DNA of 64,000 nucleotides from Cornus controversa (Eukaryota; Streptophyta; Magnoliopsida; Cornales; Cornaceae): NCBI GenBank assembly GCA_026545225.1, contig CM048850.1, positions 27,519,797 to 27,583,796 of the forward strand, read 5' to 3'. Shown piece by piece: positions 10,130 to 23,935 of this stretch (position 1 is its first letter; each line of letters starts with the position of its first letter). The notes under the pieces were generated by a model. It saw only the letters and a program-made list of their open reading frames with translations, ran no database searches and was not told where the DNA came from. The position numbers and the translations under genes were made by a program.

Positions 10130-11855
10130 TGATGCAGGAGCATCCGAGTCAGATGATGCTGAGCTGTCAGACGACACGTTGATGGCACTGAAATATCTTG
10201 AGTTGGCAGATCAACGTAAAGATGGCAGGAAATCGTGACCTTGTCACTAATTAGGGTGTTTTTGGATGCGCTTCAGTATTTTGGCCATAACTTTGGCTAC
10301 AGGTGTCAGAATCGCCTTTATGACCACAATTATTCCACCTATGATCTGGAGTTTTATGCCATCATTCAGTCCCTAAAGCACTGGCGTCACTACCTAATAC
10401 AGAGGGAATTCATTCTCCTCACTGATCATAAGGCCTTGAAATACATCAATGGCCAGCACAAGCTGAGTAGACGACATGCCAAGTGGGTGGCATACTTGCA
10501 AGAGTTCACATTTGCGCTGAGGCACCAGGCAGGGAGTCTGAACCGTGTTGCAGATGCACTGAGCCGTCGTACGTTGCTCCTCACCACCATGAGCACCAGA
10601 GTTGTAAGTTTCGATACATTCTCTGATATGTATTCTGCAGATCCTTCCTTCGGGAGGATAATTCAGGAGGTAACTGATGGTCAACGCCATGATTTTATTT
10701 TGCACAACGGTTACCAGTTTCGTGGATTAAAGTTGTGCATCCCAGACTGTTCACTAAGGCAACAGATTATTGGTGAACTTCATAACGAGGGTCATTTTGG
10801 GCGAGACAAGACTTTGGGTCTGATCTCTTCCAACTATTATTGGCCCAAGTTGACCAGTGACGTGGCTCATTATGTGGAGCGTTGTTATGTGTGTCAGCGG
10901 TCTAAGGGAGTTCTCACTAATGCGGGCCTGTACACACCTTTACCGGTCCCTGAAGCCCCTTGGCTTGATGTCAGTATGGACTTTGTGTTGGGCTTACCTC
11001 GTACCCAACGGGCCGTGGATTCTATTTTCGTTGTGGTCGATCGGTTTTCCAAGATGGCCCATTTTGTTGGTTGCAGGAAAACAATGGATGCTGCTCGGGT
11101 CGCCCATCTTTACTTCAAGGAGATTGTGCGTTTACATGGAGTTCCCCAATCCATTACCTCAGATCGTGATACCAAGTTCATGAGTCAATTCTGGAAGAGT
11201 CTATGGGAGAAACTGGGAACGAAGTTGAATTTTAGCAGTGCCTACCATCCTCAGACAGATGGTCAGACAGAGGTGGTGAACCGGAGTTTGGGGAACCTTT
11301 TGAGGAGTTTGGCAGGAAATAAACCAAAGCAGTGGGATTTGGCATTACCTCAAGCAGAATTTGCTTATAACAGGTCGAAGAATTGATCAACAGGAATGAG
11401 CCCATTTCAGATTGTCTATGGTCAGAACCTGTCTGGGGTGCTTGACTTAGCCCCTATTCCGTGCGTGGGTCGTTTCAATCGCAAGGCAGATGAGATGGCA
11501 GAACATCTTCGAGGTATCCATGAGCAGGTCAAGCTGGCCATTCACGAGAGTAATGCCAAGTACAAGGTTCAGGTTGACAGCCACCGTCGTCAAGTACTTT
11601 TTGACGTTGGGGATTTTGTTTGGGCGGTATTAACTCGTGATCGTTTCCCTGTTGGAGAGTATAACAAGCTAAAGGAGCGAAAGATTGGTCCCTGTGAGAT
11701 CCTGCAGAAGATCAATGATAACGCCTACAGACTGCGCCTCCCCAGTCATTTGAGGACTTCTGACGTCTTTAATGTGAAACATCTGAGTCCTTGTTTTATG
11801 GATTCGATGAAGCTGCTGTAAACTCGAGGACGAGTTCTTTCCAACCCGAGGTGAC
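10130..11855 (+). mobile_element. Array unit 3, interrupted (about one break)
   Basis: The N-terminal half resembles unit 2. The C-terminal half carries Q392, L399 and C410, otherwise seen only in units 5 and 7, which marks the start of the period-2 block. Confidence 0.9.
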
Positions 11856-13581
11856 TGATGCAGTAGCATCCGAGTCAGATGATGTTGAGCTGTCAGACGA
11901 CACGTTGATGGCACTGAAATATCTTGAGTTGGCAGATCAACGTAAAGATGGCAGGAAATCGTGACCTTGTCACTAATTAGGGTGTTTTTGGATGCGCTTC
12001 AGTATTTTGGCCATAACTTTGGCTACAGGTGTCAGAATCGCCTTTATGACCACAATTATTCCACCTATGATCTGGAGTTTTATGCCATCATTCAGTCCCT
12101 AAAGCACTGGCGTCACTACCTAATACAGAGGGAATTCATTCTCCTCACTGATCATGAGGCCTTGAAATACATCAGTGGCCAGCACAAGCTGAGTAGACGA
12201 CATGCCAAGTGGGTGGCATACTTGCAAGAGTTCACATTTGCGCTGAGGCACCAGGCAGGGAGTCTGAACCGTGTTGCAGATGCACTGAGCCGTCGTACGT
12301 TGCTCCTCACCACCATGAGCACCAGAGTTGTAGGTTTCGATACATTCTCTGATATGTATTCTGCAGATCCTTCCTTCGGGAGGATAATTCAGGAGGTAAC
12401 TGATGGTCAACGCCATGATTTTATTTTGCACAACGGTTACCTGTTTCGTGGATTAAAGTTGTGCATCCCAGACTGTTCACTAAGGCAACAGATTATTGGT
12501 GAACTTCATAACGAGGGTCATTTTGGGCGAGACAAGACTTTGGGTCTGATCTCTTCCAACTATTATTGGCCCAAGTTGACCAGTGACGTGGCTCATTATG
12601 TGGAGCGTTGTTATGTGTGTCAGCGGTGTAAGGGAGTTCTCAGTAATGCGGGCCTGTACACACCTTTACCGGTCCCTGAAGCCCCTTGGCTTGATGTCAG
12701 TATGGACTTTGTGTTGGGCTTACCTCGTACCCAACGGGCCGTGGATTCTATTTTCGTTGTGGTCGATCGGTTTTCCAAGATGGCCCATTTTGTTGCTTGC
12801 AGGAAAACAATGGATGCTGCTCGGGTCGCCCATCTTTACTTCAAGGAGATTGTGCGTTTACAGGGAGTTCCCCAATCCATTACCTCAGATCGTGATACCA
12901 AGTTCATGAGTCAATTCTGGAAGAGTCTATGGGAGAAACTGGGAACGAAGTTGAATTTTAGCAGTGCCTACCATCCTCAGACAGATGGTCAGACAGAGGT
13001 GGTGAACCGGAGTTTGGGGAACCTTTTGAGGAGTTTGGCAGGAAATAAACCAAAGCAGTGGGATTTGGCATTACCTCAAGCAGAATTTGCTTATAACAGG
13101 TCGAAGAACAGATCAACAGGAATGAGCCCATTTGAGATTGTCTACGGTCAGAACCCGTCTGGGGTGCTTGAATTAGCCCCTATTCCGCGCGTGGGTCGTT
13201 TCAATCGCAAGGCAGATGAGATGGCAGAACATCTTCGAGGTATCCATGAGCAGGTCAAGCTGGCCATTCACGAGAGTAATGCCAAGTACAAGGTTCAGGT
13301 TGACAGCCACCGTCGTCAAGTACTTTTTGACGTTGGTGATTTTGTTTGGGCGGTATTAACTCGTGATCGTTTCCCTGTTGGAGAGTATAACAAGCTAAAG
13401 GAGCGAAAGATTGGTCCCTGTGAGATCCTGCAGAAGATCAATGATAACGCCTACAGACTGCGCCTCCCCAGTCCTTTGAGGACTTCTGACGTCTTTAATG
13501 TGAAACATCTGAGTCCTTGTTTTATGGATTCGATGAAGCTGCTGTAAACTCGAGGACGAGTTCTTTCCAACCCGAGGTGAC
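11856..13581 (+). mobile_element. Array unit 4, frame open
   Basis: The spacer starts TGATGCAGTAGC, shared only with units 6 and 8. Has S72, C223, a private Q301, and E404 with P505, which it shares with unit 6. Confidence 0.9.
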
Positions 13582-15307
13582 TGATGCAGGAGCATCCGAG
13601 TCAGATGATGCTGAGCTGTCAGACGACACGTTGATGGCACTGAAATATCTTGAGTTGGCAGATCAACGTAAAGATGGCAGGAAATCGTGACCTTGTCACT
13701 AATTAGGGTGTTTTTGGATGCGCTTCAGTATTTTGGCCATAACTTTGGCTACAGGTGTCAGAATCGCCTTTATGACCACAATTATTCCACCTATGATCTG
13801 GAGTTTTATGCCATCATTCAGTCCCTAAAGCACTGGCGTCACTACCTAATACAGAGGGAATTCATTCTCCTCACTGATCATGAGGCCTTGAAATACATCA
13901 ATGGCCAGCACAAGCTGAGTAGACGACATGCCAAGTGGGTGGCATACTTGCAAGAGTTCACATTTGCGCTGAGGCACCAGGCAGGGAGTCTGAACCGTGT
14001 TGCAGATGCACTGAGCCGTCGTACGTTGCTCCTCACCACCATGAGCACCAGAGTTGTAGGTTTCGATACATTCTCTGATATGTATTCTGCAGATCCTTCC
14101 TTCGGGAGGATAATTCAGGAGGTAACTGATGGTCAACGCCATGATTTTATTTTGCACAACGGTTACCTGTTTCGTGGATTAAAGTTGTGCATCCCAGACT
14201 GTTCACTAAGGCAACAGATTATTGGTGAACTTCATAACGAGGGTCATTTTGGGCGAGACAAGACTTTGGGTCTGATCTCTTCCAACTATTATTGGCCCAA
14301 GTTGACCAGTGACGTGGCTCATTATGTGGAGCGTTGTTATGTGTGTCAGCGGTGTAAGGGAGTTCTCAGTAATGCGGGCCTGTACACACCTTTACCGGTC
14401 CCTGAAGCCCCTTGGCTTGATGTCAGTATGGACTTTGTGTTGGGCTTACCTCGTACCCAACGGGCCGTGGATTCTATTTTCGTTGTGGTCGATCGGTTTT
14501 CCAAGATGGCCCATTTTGTTGCTTGCAGGAAAACAATGGATGCTGCTCAGGTCGCCCATCTTTACTTCAAGGAGATTGTGCGTTTACATGGAGTTCCCCA
14601 ATCCATTACCTCAGATCGTGATACCAAGTTCATGAGTCAATTCTGGAAGAGTCTATGGGAGAAACTGGGAACGAAGTTGAATTTTAGCAGTGCCTACCAT
14701 CCTCAGACAGATGGTCAGACAGAGGTGGTGAACCGGAGTTTGGGGAACCTTTTGAGGAGTTTGGCAGGAAATAAACCAAAGCAGTGGGATTTGGCATTAC
14801 CTCAAGCAGAATTTGCTTATAACAGGTCGAAGAATAGATCAACAGGAATGAGCCCATTTCAGATTGTCTATGGTCAGAACCTGTCTGGGGTGCTTGACTT
14901 AGCCCCTATTCCGTGCGTGGGTCGTTTCAATCGCAAGGCAGATGAGATGGCAGAACATCTTCGAGGTATCCATGAGCAGGTCAAGCTGGCCATTCACGAG
15001 AGTAATGCCAAGTACAAGGTTCAGGTTGACAGCCACCGTCGTCAAGTACTTTTTGACGTTGGGGATTTTGTTTGGGCGGTATTAACTCGTGATCGTTTCC
15101 CTGTTGGAGAGTATAACAAGCTAAAGGAGCGAAAGATTGGTCCCTGTGAGATCCTGCAGAAGATCAATGATAACGCCTACAGACTGCGCCTCCCCAGTCA
15201 TTTGAGGACTTCTGACGTCTTTAATGTGAAACATCTGAGTCCTTGTTTTATGGATTCGATGAAGCTGCTGTAAACTCGAGGACGAGTTCTTTCCAACCCG
15301 AGGTGAC
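13582..15307 (+). mobile_element. Array unit 5, frame open
   Basis: Markers are C223, Q288, Q392, L399 and C410. I found no protein difference from unit 7, two units downstream. Confidence 0.9.
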
Positions 15308-17032
15308 TGATGCAGTAGCATCCGAGTCAGATGATGTTGAGCTGTCAGACGACACGTTGATGGCACTGAAATATCTTGAGTTGGCAGATCAACGTAAAGA
15401 TGGCAGGAAATCGTGACCTTGTCACTAATTAGGGTGTTTTTGGATGCGTTCAGTATTTTGGCCATAACTTTGGCTACAGGTGTCAGAATCGCCTTTATGA
15501 CCACAATTATTCCACCTATGATCTGGAGTTTTATGCCATCATTCAGTCCCTAAAGCACTGGCGTCACTACCTAATACAGAGGGAATTCATTCTCCTCACT
15601 GATCATGAGGCCTTGAAATACATCAATGGCCAGCACAAGCTGAGTAGACGACATGCCAAGTGGGTGGCATACTTGCAAGAGTTCACATTTGCGCTGAGGC
15701 ACCAGGCAGGGAGTCTGAACCGTGTTGCAGATGCACTGAGCCGTCGTACGTTGCTCCTCACCACCATGAGCACCAGAGTTGTAGGTTTCGATACATTCTC
15801 TGATATGTATTCTGCAGATCCTTCCTTCGGGAGGATAATTCAGGAGGTAACTGATGGTCAATGCCATGATTTTATTTTGCACAACGGTTACCTGTTTCGT
15901 GGATTAAAGTTGTGCATCCCAGACTGTTCACTAAGGCAACAGATTATTGGTGAACTTCATAACGAGGGTCATTTTGGGCGAGACAAGACTTTGGGTCTGA
16001 TCTCTTCCAACTATTATTGGCCCAAGTTGACCAGTGACGTGGCTCATTACGTGGAGCGTTGTTATGTGTGTCAGCGGTGTAAGGGAGTTCTCAGTAATGC
16101 GGGCCTGTACACACCTTTACCAGTCCCTGAAGCCCCTTGGCTTGATGTCAGTATGGACTTTGTGTTGGGCTTACCTCGTACCCAATGGGCCGTGGATTCT
16201 ATTTTCGTTGTGGTCGATCGGTTTTCCAAGATGGCCCATTTTGTTGCTTGCAGGAAAACAATGGATGCTGCTCGGGTCGCCCATCTTTACTTCAAGGAGA
16301 TTGTGCGTTTACATGGAGTTCCCCAATCCATTACCTCAGATCGTGATACCAAGTTCATGAGTCAATTCTGGAAGAGTCTATGGCAGAAACTGGGAACGAA
16401 GTTGAATTTTAGCAGTGCCTACCATCCTCAGACAGATGGTCAGACAGAGGTGGTGAACCGGAGTTTGGGGAACCTTTTGAGGAGTTTGGCAGGAAATAAA
16501 CCAAAGCAGTGGGATTTGGCATTACCTCAAGCAGAATTTGCTTATAACAGGTCGAAGAACAGATCAACAGGAATGAGCCCATTTGAGATTGTCTACGGTC
16601 AGAACCCGTCTGGGGTGCTTGAATTAGCCCCTATTCCGCGCGTGGGTCGTTTCAATCGCAAGGCAGATGAGATGGCAGAACATCTTCGAGGTATCCATGA
16701 GCAGGTCAAGCTGGCCATTCACGAGAGTAATGCCAAGTACAAGGTTCAGGTTGACAGCCACCGTCGTCAAGTACTTTTTGACGTTGGTGATTTTGTTTGG
16801 GCGGTATTAACTCGTGATCGTTTCCCTGTTGGAGAGTATAACAAGCTAAAGGAGCGAAAGATTGGTCCCTGTGAGATCCTGCAGAAGATCAATGATAACG
16901 CCTACAGACTGCGCCTCCCCAGTCCTTTGAGGACTTCTGACGTCTTTAATGTGAAACATCTGAGTCCTTGTTTTATGGATTCGATGAAGCTGCTGTAAAC
17001 TCGAGGACGAGTTCTTTCCAACCCGAGGTGAC
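15308..17032 (+). mobile_element. Array unit 6, interrupted (about one break)
   Basis: Has the TGATGCAGTAGC spacer, C151, W259 and Q325 in common with unit 8, and E404 with P505 in common with unit 4. Confidence 0.9.
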
Positions 17033-18758
17033 TGATGCAGGAGCATCCGAGTCAGATGATGCTGAGCTGTCAGACGACACGTTGATGGCACTGAAATATC
17101 TTGAGTTGGCAGATCAACGTAAAGATGGCAGGAAATCGTGACCTTGTCACTAATTAGGGTGTTTTTGGATGCGCTTCAGTATTTTGGCCATAACTTTGGC
17201 TACAGGTGTCAGAATCGCCTTTATGACCACAATTATTCCACCTATGATCTGGAGTTTTATGCCATCATTCAGTCCCTAAAGCACTGGCGTCACTACCTAA
17301 TACAGAGGGAATTCATTCTCCTCACTGATCATGAGGCCTTGAAATACATCAATGGCCAGCACAAGCTGAGTAGACGACATGCCAAGTGGGTGGCATACTT
17401 GCAAGAGTTCACATTTGCGCTGAGGCACCAGGCAGGGAGTCTGAACCGTGTTGCAGATGCACTGAGCCGTCGTACGTTGCTCCTCACCACCATGAGCACC
17501 AGAGTTGTAGGTTTCGATACATTCTCTGATATGTATTCTGCAGATCCTTCCTTCGGGAGGATAATTCAGGAGGTAACTGATGGTCAACGCCATGATTTTA
17601 TTTTGCACAACGGTTACCTGTTTCGTGGATTAAAGTTGTGCATCCCAGACTGTTCACTAAGGCAACAGATTATTGGTGAACTTCATAACGAGGGTCATTT
17701 TGGGCGAGACAAGACTTTGGGTCTGATCTCTTCCAACTATTATTGGCCCAAGTTGACCAGTGACGTGGCTCATTATGTGGAGCGTTGTTATGTGTGTCAG
17801 CGGTGTAAGGGAGTTCTCAGTAATGCGGGCCTGTACACACCTTTACCGGTCCCTGAAGCCCCTTGGCTTGATGTCAGTATGGACTTTGTGTTGGGCTTAC
17901 CTCGTACCCAACGGGCCGTGGATTCTATTTTCGTTGTGGTCGATCGGTTTTCCAAGATGGCCCATTTTGTTGCTTGCAGGAAAACAATGGATGCTGCTCA
18001 GGTCGCCCATCTTTACTTCAAGGAGATTGTGCGTTTACATGGAGTTCCCCAATCCATTACCTCAGATCGTGATACCAAGTTCATGAGTCAATTCTGGAAG
18101 AGTCTATGGGAGAAACTGGGAACGAAGTTGAATTTTAGCAGTGCCTACCATCCTCAGACAGATGGTCAGACAGAGGTGGTGAACCGGAGTTTGGGGAACC
18201 TTTTGAGGAGTTTGGCAGGAAATAAACCAAAGCAGTGGGATTTGGCATTACCTCAAGCAGAATTTGCTTATAACAGGTCGAAGAATAGATCAACAGGAAT
18301 GAGCCCATTTCAGATTGTCTATGGTCAGAACCTGTCTGGGGTGCTTGACTTAGCCCCTATTCCGTGCGTGGGTCGTTTCAATCGCAAGGCAGATGAGATG
18401 GCAGAACATCTTCGAGGTATCCATGAGCAGGTCAAGCTGGCCATTCACGAGAGTAATGCCAAGTACAAGGTTCAGGTTGACAGCCACCGTCGTCAAGTAC
18501 TTTTTGACGTTGGGGATTTTGTTTGGGCGGTATTAACTCGTGATCGTTTCCCTGTTGGAGAGTATAACAAGCTAAAGGAGCGAAAGATTGGTCCCTGTGA
18601 GATCCTGCAGAAGATCAATGATAACGCCTACAGACTGCGCCTCCCCAGTCATTTGAGGACTTCTGACGTCTTTAATGTGAAACATCTGAGTCCTTGTTTT
18701 ATGGATTCGATGAAGCTGCTGTAAACTCGAGGACGAGTTCTTTCCAACCCGAGGTGAC
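17033..18758 (+). mobile_element. Array unit 7, frame open
   Basis: Near-identical to unit 5, including Q288 and the C410 group, and separated from it by exactly one unit. Confidence 0.9.
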
Positions 18759-20483
18759 TGATGCAGTAGCATCCGAGTCAGATGATGTTGAGCTGTCAGA
18801 CGACACGTTGATGGCACTGAAATATCTTGAGTTGGCAGATCAACGTAAAGATGGCAGGAAATCGTGACCTTGTCACTAATTAGGGTGTTTTTGGATGCGT
18901 TCAGTATTTTGGCCATAACTTTGGCTACAGGTGTCAGAATCGCCTTTATGACCACAATTATTCCACCTATGATCTGGAGTTTTATGCCATCATTCAGTCC
19001 CTAAAGCACTGGCGTCACTACCTAATACAGAGGGAATTCATTCTCCTCACTGATCATGAGGCCTTGAAATACATCAATGGCCAGCACAAGCTGAGTAGAC
19101 GACATGCCAAGTGGGTGGCATACTTGCAAGAGTTCACATTTGCGCTGAGGCACCAGGCAGGGAGTCTGAACCGTGTTGCAGATGCACTGAGCCGTCGTAC
19201 GTTGCTCCTCACCACCATGAGCACCAGAGTTGTAGGTTTCGATACATTCTCTGATATGTATTCTGCAGATCCTTCCTTCGGGAGGATAATTCAGGAGGTA
19301 ACTGATGGTCAATGCCATGATTTTATTTTGCACAACGGTTACCTGTTTCGTGGATTAAAGTTGTGCATCCCAGACTGTTCACTAAGGCAACAGATTATTG
19401 GTGAACTTCATAACGAGGGTCATTTTGGGCGAGACAAGACTTTGGGTCTGATCTCTTCCAACTATTATTGGCCCAAGTTGACCAGTGACGTGGCTCATTA
19501 CGTGGAGCGTTGTTATGTGTGTCAGCGGTGTAAGGGAGTTCTCAGTAATGCGGGCCTGTACACACCTTTACCAGTCCCTGAAGCCCCTTGGCTTGATGTC
19601 AGTATGGACTTTGTGTTGGGCTTACCTCGTACCCAATGGGCCGTGGATTCTATTTTCGTTGTGGTCGATCGGTTTTCCAAGATGGCCCATTTTGTTGCTT
19701 GCAGGAAAACAATGGATGCTGCTCGGGTCGCCCATCTTTACTTCAAGGAGATTGTGCGTTTACATGGAGTTCCCCAATCCATTACCTCAGATCGTGATAC
19801 CAAGTTCATGAGTCAATTCTGGAAGAGTCTATGGCAGAAACTGGGAACGAAGTTGAATTTTAGCAGTGCCTACCATCCTCAGACAGATGGTCAGACAGAG
19901 GTGGTGAACCGGAGTTTGGGGAACCTTTTGAGGAGTTTGGCAGGAAATAAACCAAAGCAGTGGGATTTGGCATTACCTCAAGCAGAATTTGCTTATAACA
20001 GGTCGAAGAACAGATCAACAGGAATGAGCCCATTTGAGATTGTCTATGGTCAGAACCCGTCTGGGGTGCTTGACTTAGCCCCTATTCCGCGCGTGGGTCG
20101 TTTCAATCGCAAGGCAGATGAGATGGCAGAACATCTTCGAGGTATCCATGAGCAGGTCAAGCTGGCCATTCACGAGAGTAATGCCAAGTACAAGGTTCAG
20201 GTTGACAGCCACCGTCGTCAAGTACTTTTTGACGTTGGTGATTTTGTTTGGGCGGTATTAACTCGTGATCGTTTCCCTGTTGGAGAGTATAACAAGCTAA
20301 AGGAGCGAAAGATTGGTCCCTGTGAGATCCTGCAGAAGATCAATGATAACGCCTACAGACTGCGCCTCCCCGGTCATTTGAGGACTTCTGACGTCTTTAA
20401 TGTGAAACATCTGAGTCCTTGTTTTATGGATTCGATGAAGCTACTGTAAACTCGAGGACGAGTTCTTTCCAACCCGAGGTGAC
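18759..20483 (+). mobile_element. Array unit 8, interrupted (about one break)
   Basis: N-terminal two thirds as unit 6 (C151, W259, Q325). The C-terminal part switches to D404, R410 and a private G504. Its CTACTG end codons are shared with unit 9. It is a chimera at the end of the period-2 block. Confidence 0.9.
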
Positions 20484-22209
20484 TGATGCAGGAGCATCCG
20501 AGTCAGATGATGCTGAGCTGTCAGACGACACGTTGATGGCACTGAAATATCTTGAGTTGGCAGATCAACGTAAAGATGGCAGGAAATCGTGACCTTGTCA
20601 CTAATTAGGGTGTTTTTGGATGCGATTCAGTATTTTGGCCATAACTTTGGCTACAGGTGTCAGAATCGCCTTTATGACCACAATTATTCCACCTATGATC
20701 TGGAGTTTTATGCCATCATTCAGTCCCTAAAGCACTGGCGTCACTAACTAATACAGAGGGAATTCATTCTCCTCACTGATCATGAGGCCTTGAAATACAT
20801 CAATGGCCAGTACAAGCTGAGTAGACGACATGCCAAGTGGGTGGCATACTTGCAAGAGTTCACATTTGCGCTGAGGCACCAGGCAGGGAGTCTGAACCGT
20901 GTTACGGATGCACTGAGCCGTCGTACGTTGCTCCTCACCACCATGAGCACCAGAGTTGTAGGTTTCGATACATTCTCTGATATGTATTCTGCAGATCCTT
21001 CCTTCGGGAGGATAATTCAGGAGGTAACTGATGGTCAACGCCATGATTTTATTTTGCACAACGGTTACATGTTTCGTGGATTAAAGTTGTGCATCCCAGA
21101 CTGTTCACTAAGGCAACAGATTATTGGTGAACTTCATAACGAGGGTCATTTTGGGCGAGACAAGACTTTGGGTCTGATCTCTTCCAACTATTATTGGCCC
21201 AAGTTGACCAGTGACGTGGCTCATTATGTGGAGCGTTGTTATGTGTGTCAGCGGTCTAAGGGAGTTCTCACTAATGCGGGCCTGTACACACCTTTACCGG
21301 TCCCTGAAGCCCCTTGGCTTGATGTCAGTATGGACTTTGTGTTGGGCTTACCTCGTACCCAACGGGCCGTGGATTCTATTTTCGTTGTGGTCGATCGGTT
21401 TTCCAAGATGGCCCATTTTGTTGCTTGCAGGAAAACAATGGATGCTGCTCGGGTCGCCCATCTTTACTTCAAGGAGATTGTGCGTTTACATGGAGTTCCC
21501 CAATCCATTACCTCAGATCGTGATACCAAGTTCATGAGTCAATTCTGGAAGAGTCTATGGGAGAAACTGGGAACGAAGTTGAATTTTAGCAGTGCCTACC
21601 ATCCTCAAACAGATGGTCAGACAGAGGTGGTGAACCGGAGTTTGGGGAACCTTTTGAGGAGTTTGGCAGAAAATAAACCAAAGCAGTGGGATTTGGCATT
21701 ACCTCAAGCAGAATTTGCTTATAACAGGTCGAAGAACAGATCAACAGGAATGAGCCCATTTGAGATTGTCTATGGTCAGAACCCGTCTGGGGTGCTTGAC
21801 TTAGCCCCTATTCCGCGCGTGGGTCGTTTCAATCGCAAGGCAGATGAGATGGCAGAACATCTTCGAGGTATCCATGAGCAGGTCAAGCTGGCCATTCACG
21901 AGAGTAATGCCAAGTACAAGGTTCAGGTTGACAGCCACCGTCGTCAAGTACTTTTTGACGTTGGTGATTTTGTTTGGGCGGTATTAACTCGTGATCGTTT
22001 CCCTGTTGGAGAGTATAACAAGTTAAAGGAGCGAAAGATTGGTCCCTGTGAGATCCTGCAGAAGATCAATGATAACGCCTACAGACTGCGCCTCCCCAGT
22101 CATTTGAGGACTTCTGACGTCTTTAATGTGAAACATCTGAGTCCTTGTTTTATGGATTCGATGAAGCTACTGTAAACTCGAGGACGAGTTCTTTCCAACC
22201 CGAGGTGAC
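20484..22209 (+). mobile_element. Array unit 9, interrupted (about one break)
   Basis: Shares Y75 (GQYKL) and E361 (SLAENK) with unit 10, forming a pair. Confidence 0.9.
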
Positions 22210-23935
22210 TGATGCAGGAGCATCCGAGTCAGATGATGCTGAGCTGTCAGACGACACGTTGATGGCACTGAAATATCTTGAGTTGGCAGATCAACGTAAA
22301 GATGGCAGGAAATCGTGACCTTGTCACTAATTAGGGTGTTTTTGGATGCGATTCAGTATTTTGGCCATAACTTTGGCTACAGGTGTCAGAATCGCCTTTA
22401 TGACCACAATTATTCCACCTATGATCTGGAGTTTTATGCCATCATTCAGTCCCTAAAGCACTGGCGTCACTACCTAATACAGAGGGAATTCATTCTCCTC
22501 GCTGATCATGAGGCCTTGAAATACATCAATGGCCAGTACAAGCTGAGTAGACGACATGCCAAGTGGTTGGCATACTTGCAAGAGTTCACATTTGCGCTGA
22601 GGCACCAGGCAGGGAGTCTGAACCGTGTTGCTGATTCACTGAGCCGTCGTACGTTGCTCCTCACCACCATGAGCACCAGAGTTGTAGGTTTCGATACATT
22701 CTCTGATATGTATTCTGCAGATCCTTCCTTCGGGAGGATAATTCAGGAGGTAACTGATGGTCAACGCCATGATTTTATTTTGCACAACGGTTACCTGTTT
22801 CATGGATTAAAGTTGTGCATCCCAGACTGTTCACTAAGGCAACAGATTATTGGTGAACTTCATAACGAGGGTCATTTTGGGCGAGACAAGACTTTGGGTC
22901 TGATCTCTTCCAACTATTATTGGCCCAAGTTGACCAGTGACGTGGCTCATTATGTGGAGCGTTGTTATGTGTGTCAGCGGTCTAAGGGAGTTCTCACTAA
23001 TGCGGGCCTGTACACACCTTTACCGGTCCCTGAAGCCCCTTGGCTTGATGTCAGTATGGACTTTGTGTTGGGCTTACCTCGTACCCAACGGGCCGTGGAT
23101 TCTATTTTCGTTGTGGTCGATCGGTTTTCCAAGATGGCCCATTTTGTTGCTTGCAGGAAAACAATGGACGCTGCTCGGGTCGCCCATCTTTACTTCAAGG
23201 AGATTGTGCGTTTACATGGAGTTCCCCAATCCATTACCTCAGATCGTGATACCAAGTTCATGAGTCAATTCTGGAAGAGTCTATGGGAGAAACTGGGAAC
23301 AAAGTTGAATTTTAGCAGTGCCTACCATCCTCAGACAGATGGTCAGACAGAGGTGGTGAACCGGAGTTTGGGGAACCTTTTGAGGAGTTTGGCAGAAAAT
23401 AAACCAAAGCAGTGGGATTTGGCATTACCTCAAGCAGAATTTGCTTATAACAGGTCGAAGAACAGATCAACAGGAATGAGCCCATTTGAGATTGTCTATG
23501 GTCAGAACCCGTCTGGGGTGCTTGACTTAGCCCCTATTCCGCGCGTGGGTCGTTTCAATCGCAAGGCAGATGAGATGGCAGAACATCTTCGAGGTATCCA
23601 TGAGCAGGTCAAGCTGGCCATTCACGAGAGTAATGCCAAGTACAAGGTTCAGGTTGACAGCCACCGTCGTCAAGTACTTTTTGACGTTGGTGATTTTGTT
23701 TGGGCGGTATTAACTCGTGATCGTTTCCCTGTTAGAGAGTATAACAAGCTAAAGGAGGGAAAGATTGGTCTCTGTGAGATCCTGCAGAAGATCAATGATA
23801 ACGCCTACAGACTGCGCCTCCCCAGTCATTTGAGGACTTCTGACGTCTTTAATGTGAAACATCTGAGTCCTTGTTTTATGGATTCGATGAAGCTGCTGTA
23901 AACTCGAGGACGAGTTCTTTCCAACCCGAGGTGAC
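22210..23935 (+). mobile_element. Array unit 10, frame open
   Basis: Y75 and E361 as in unit 9. Private changes include A63, S108 and R474. G482 is shared with units 1, 2 and 11. Confidence 0.9.
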
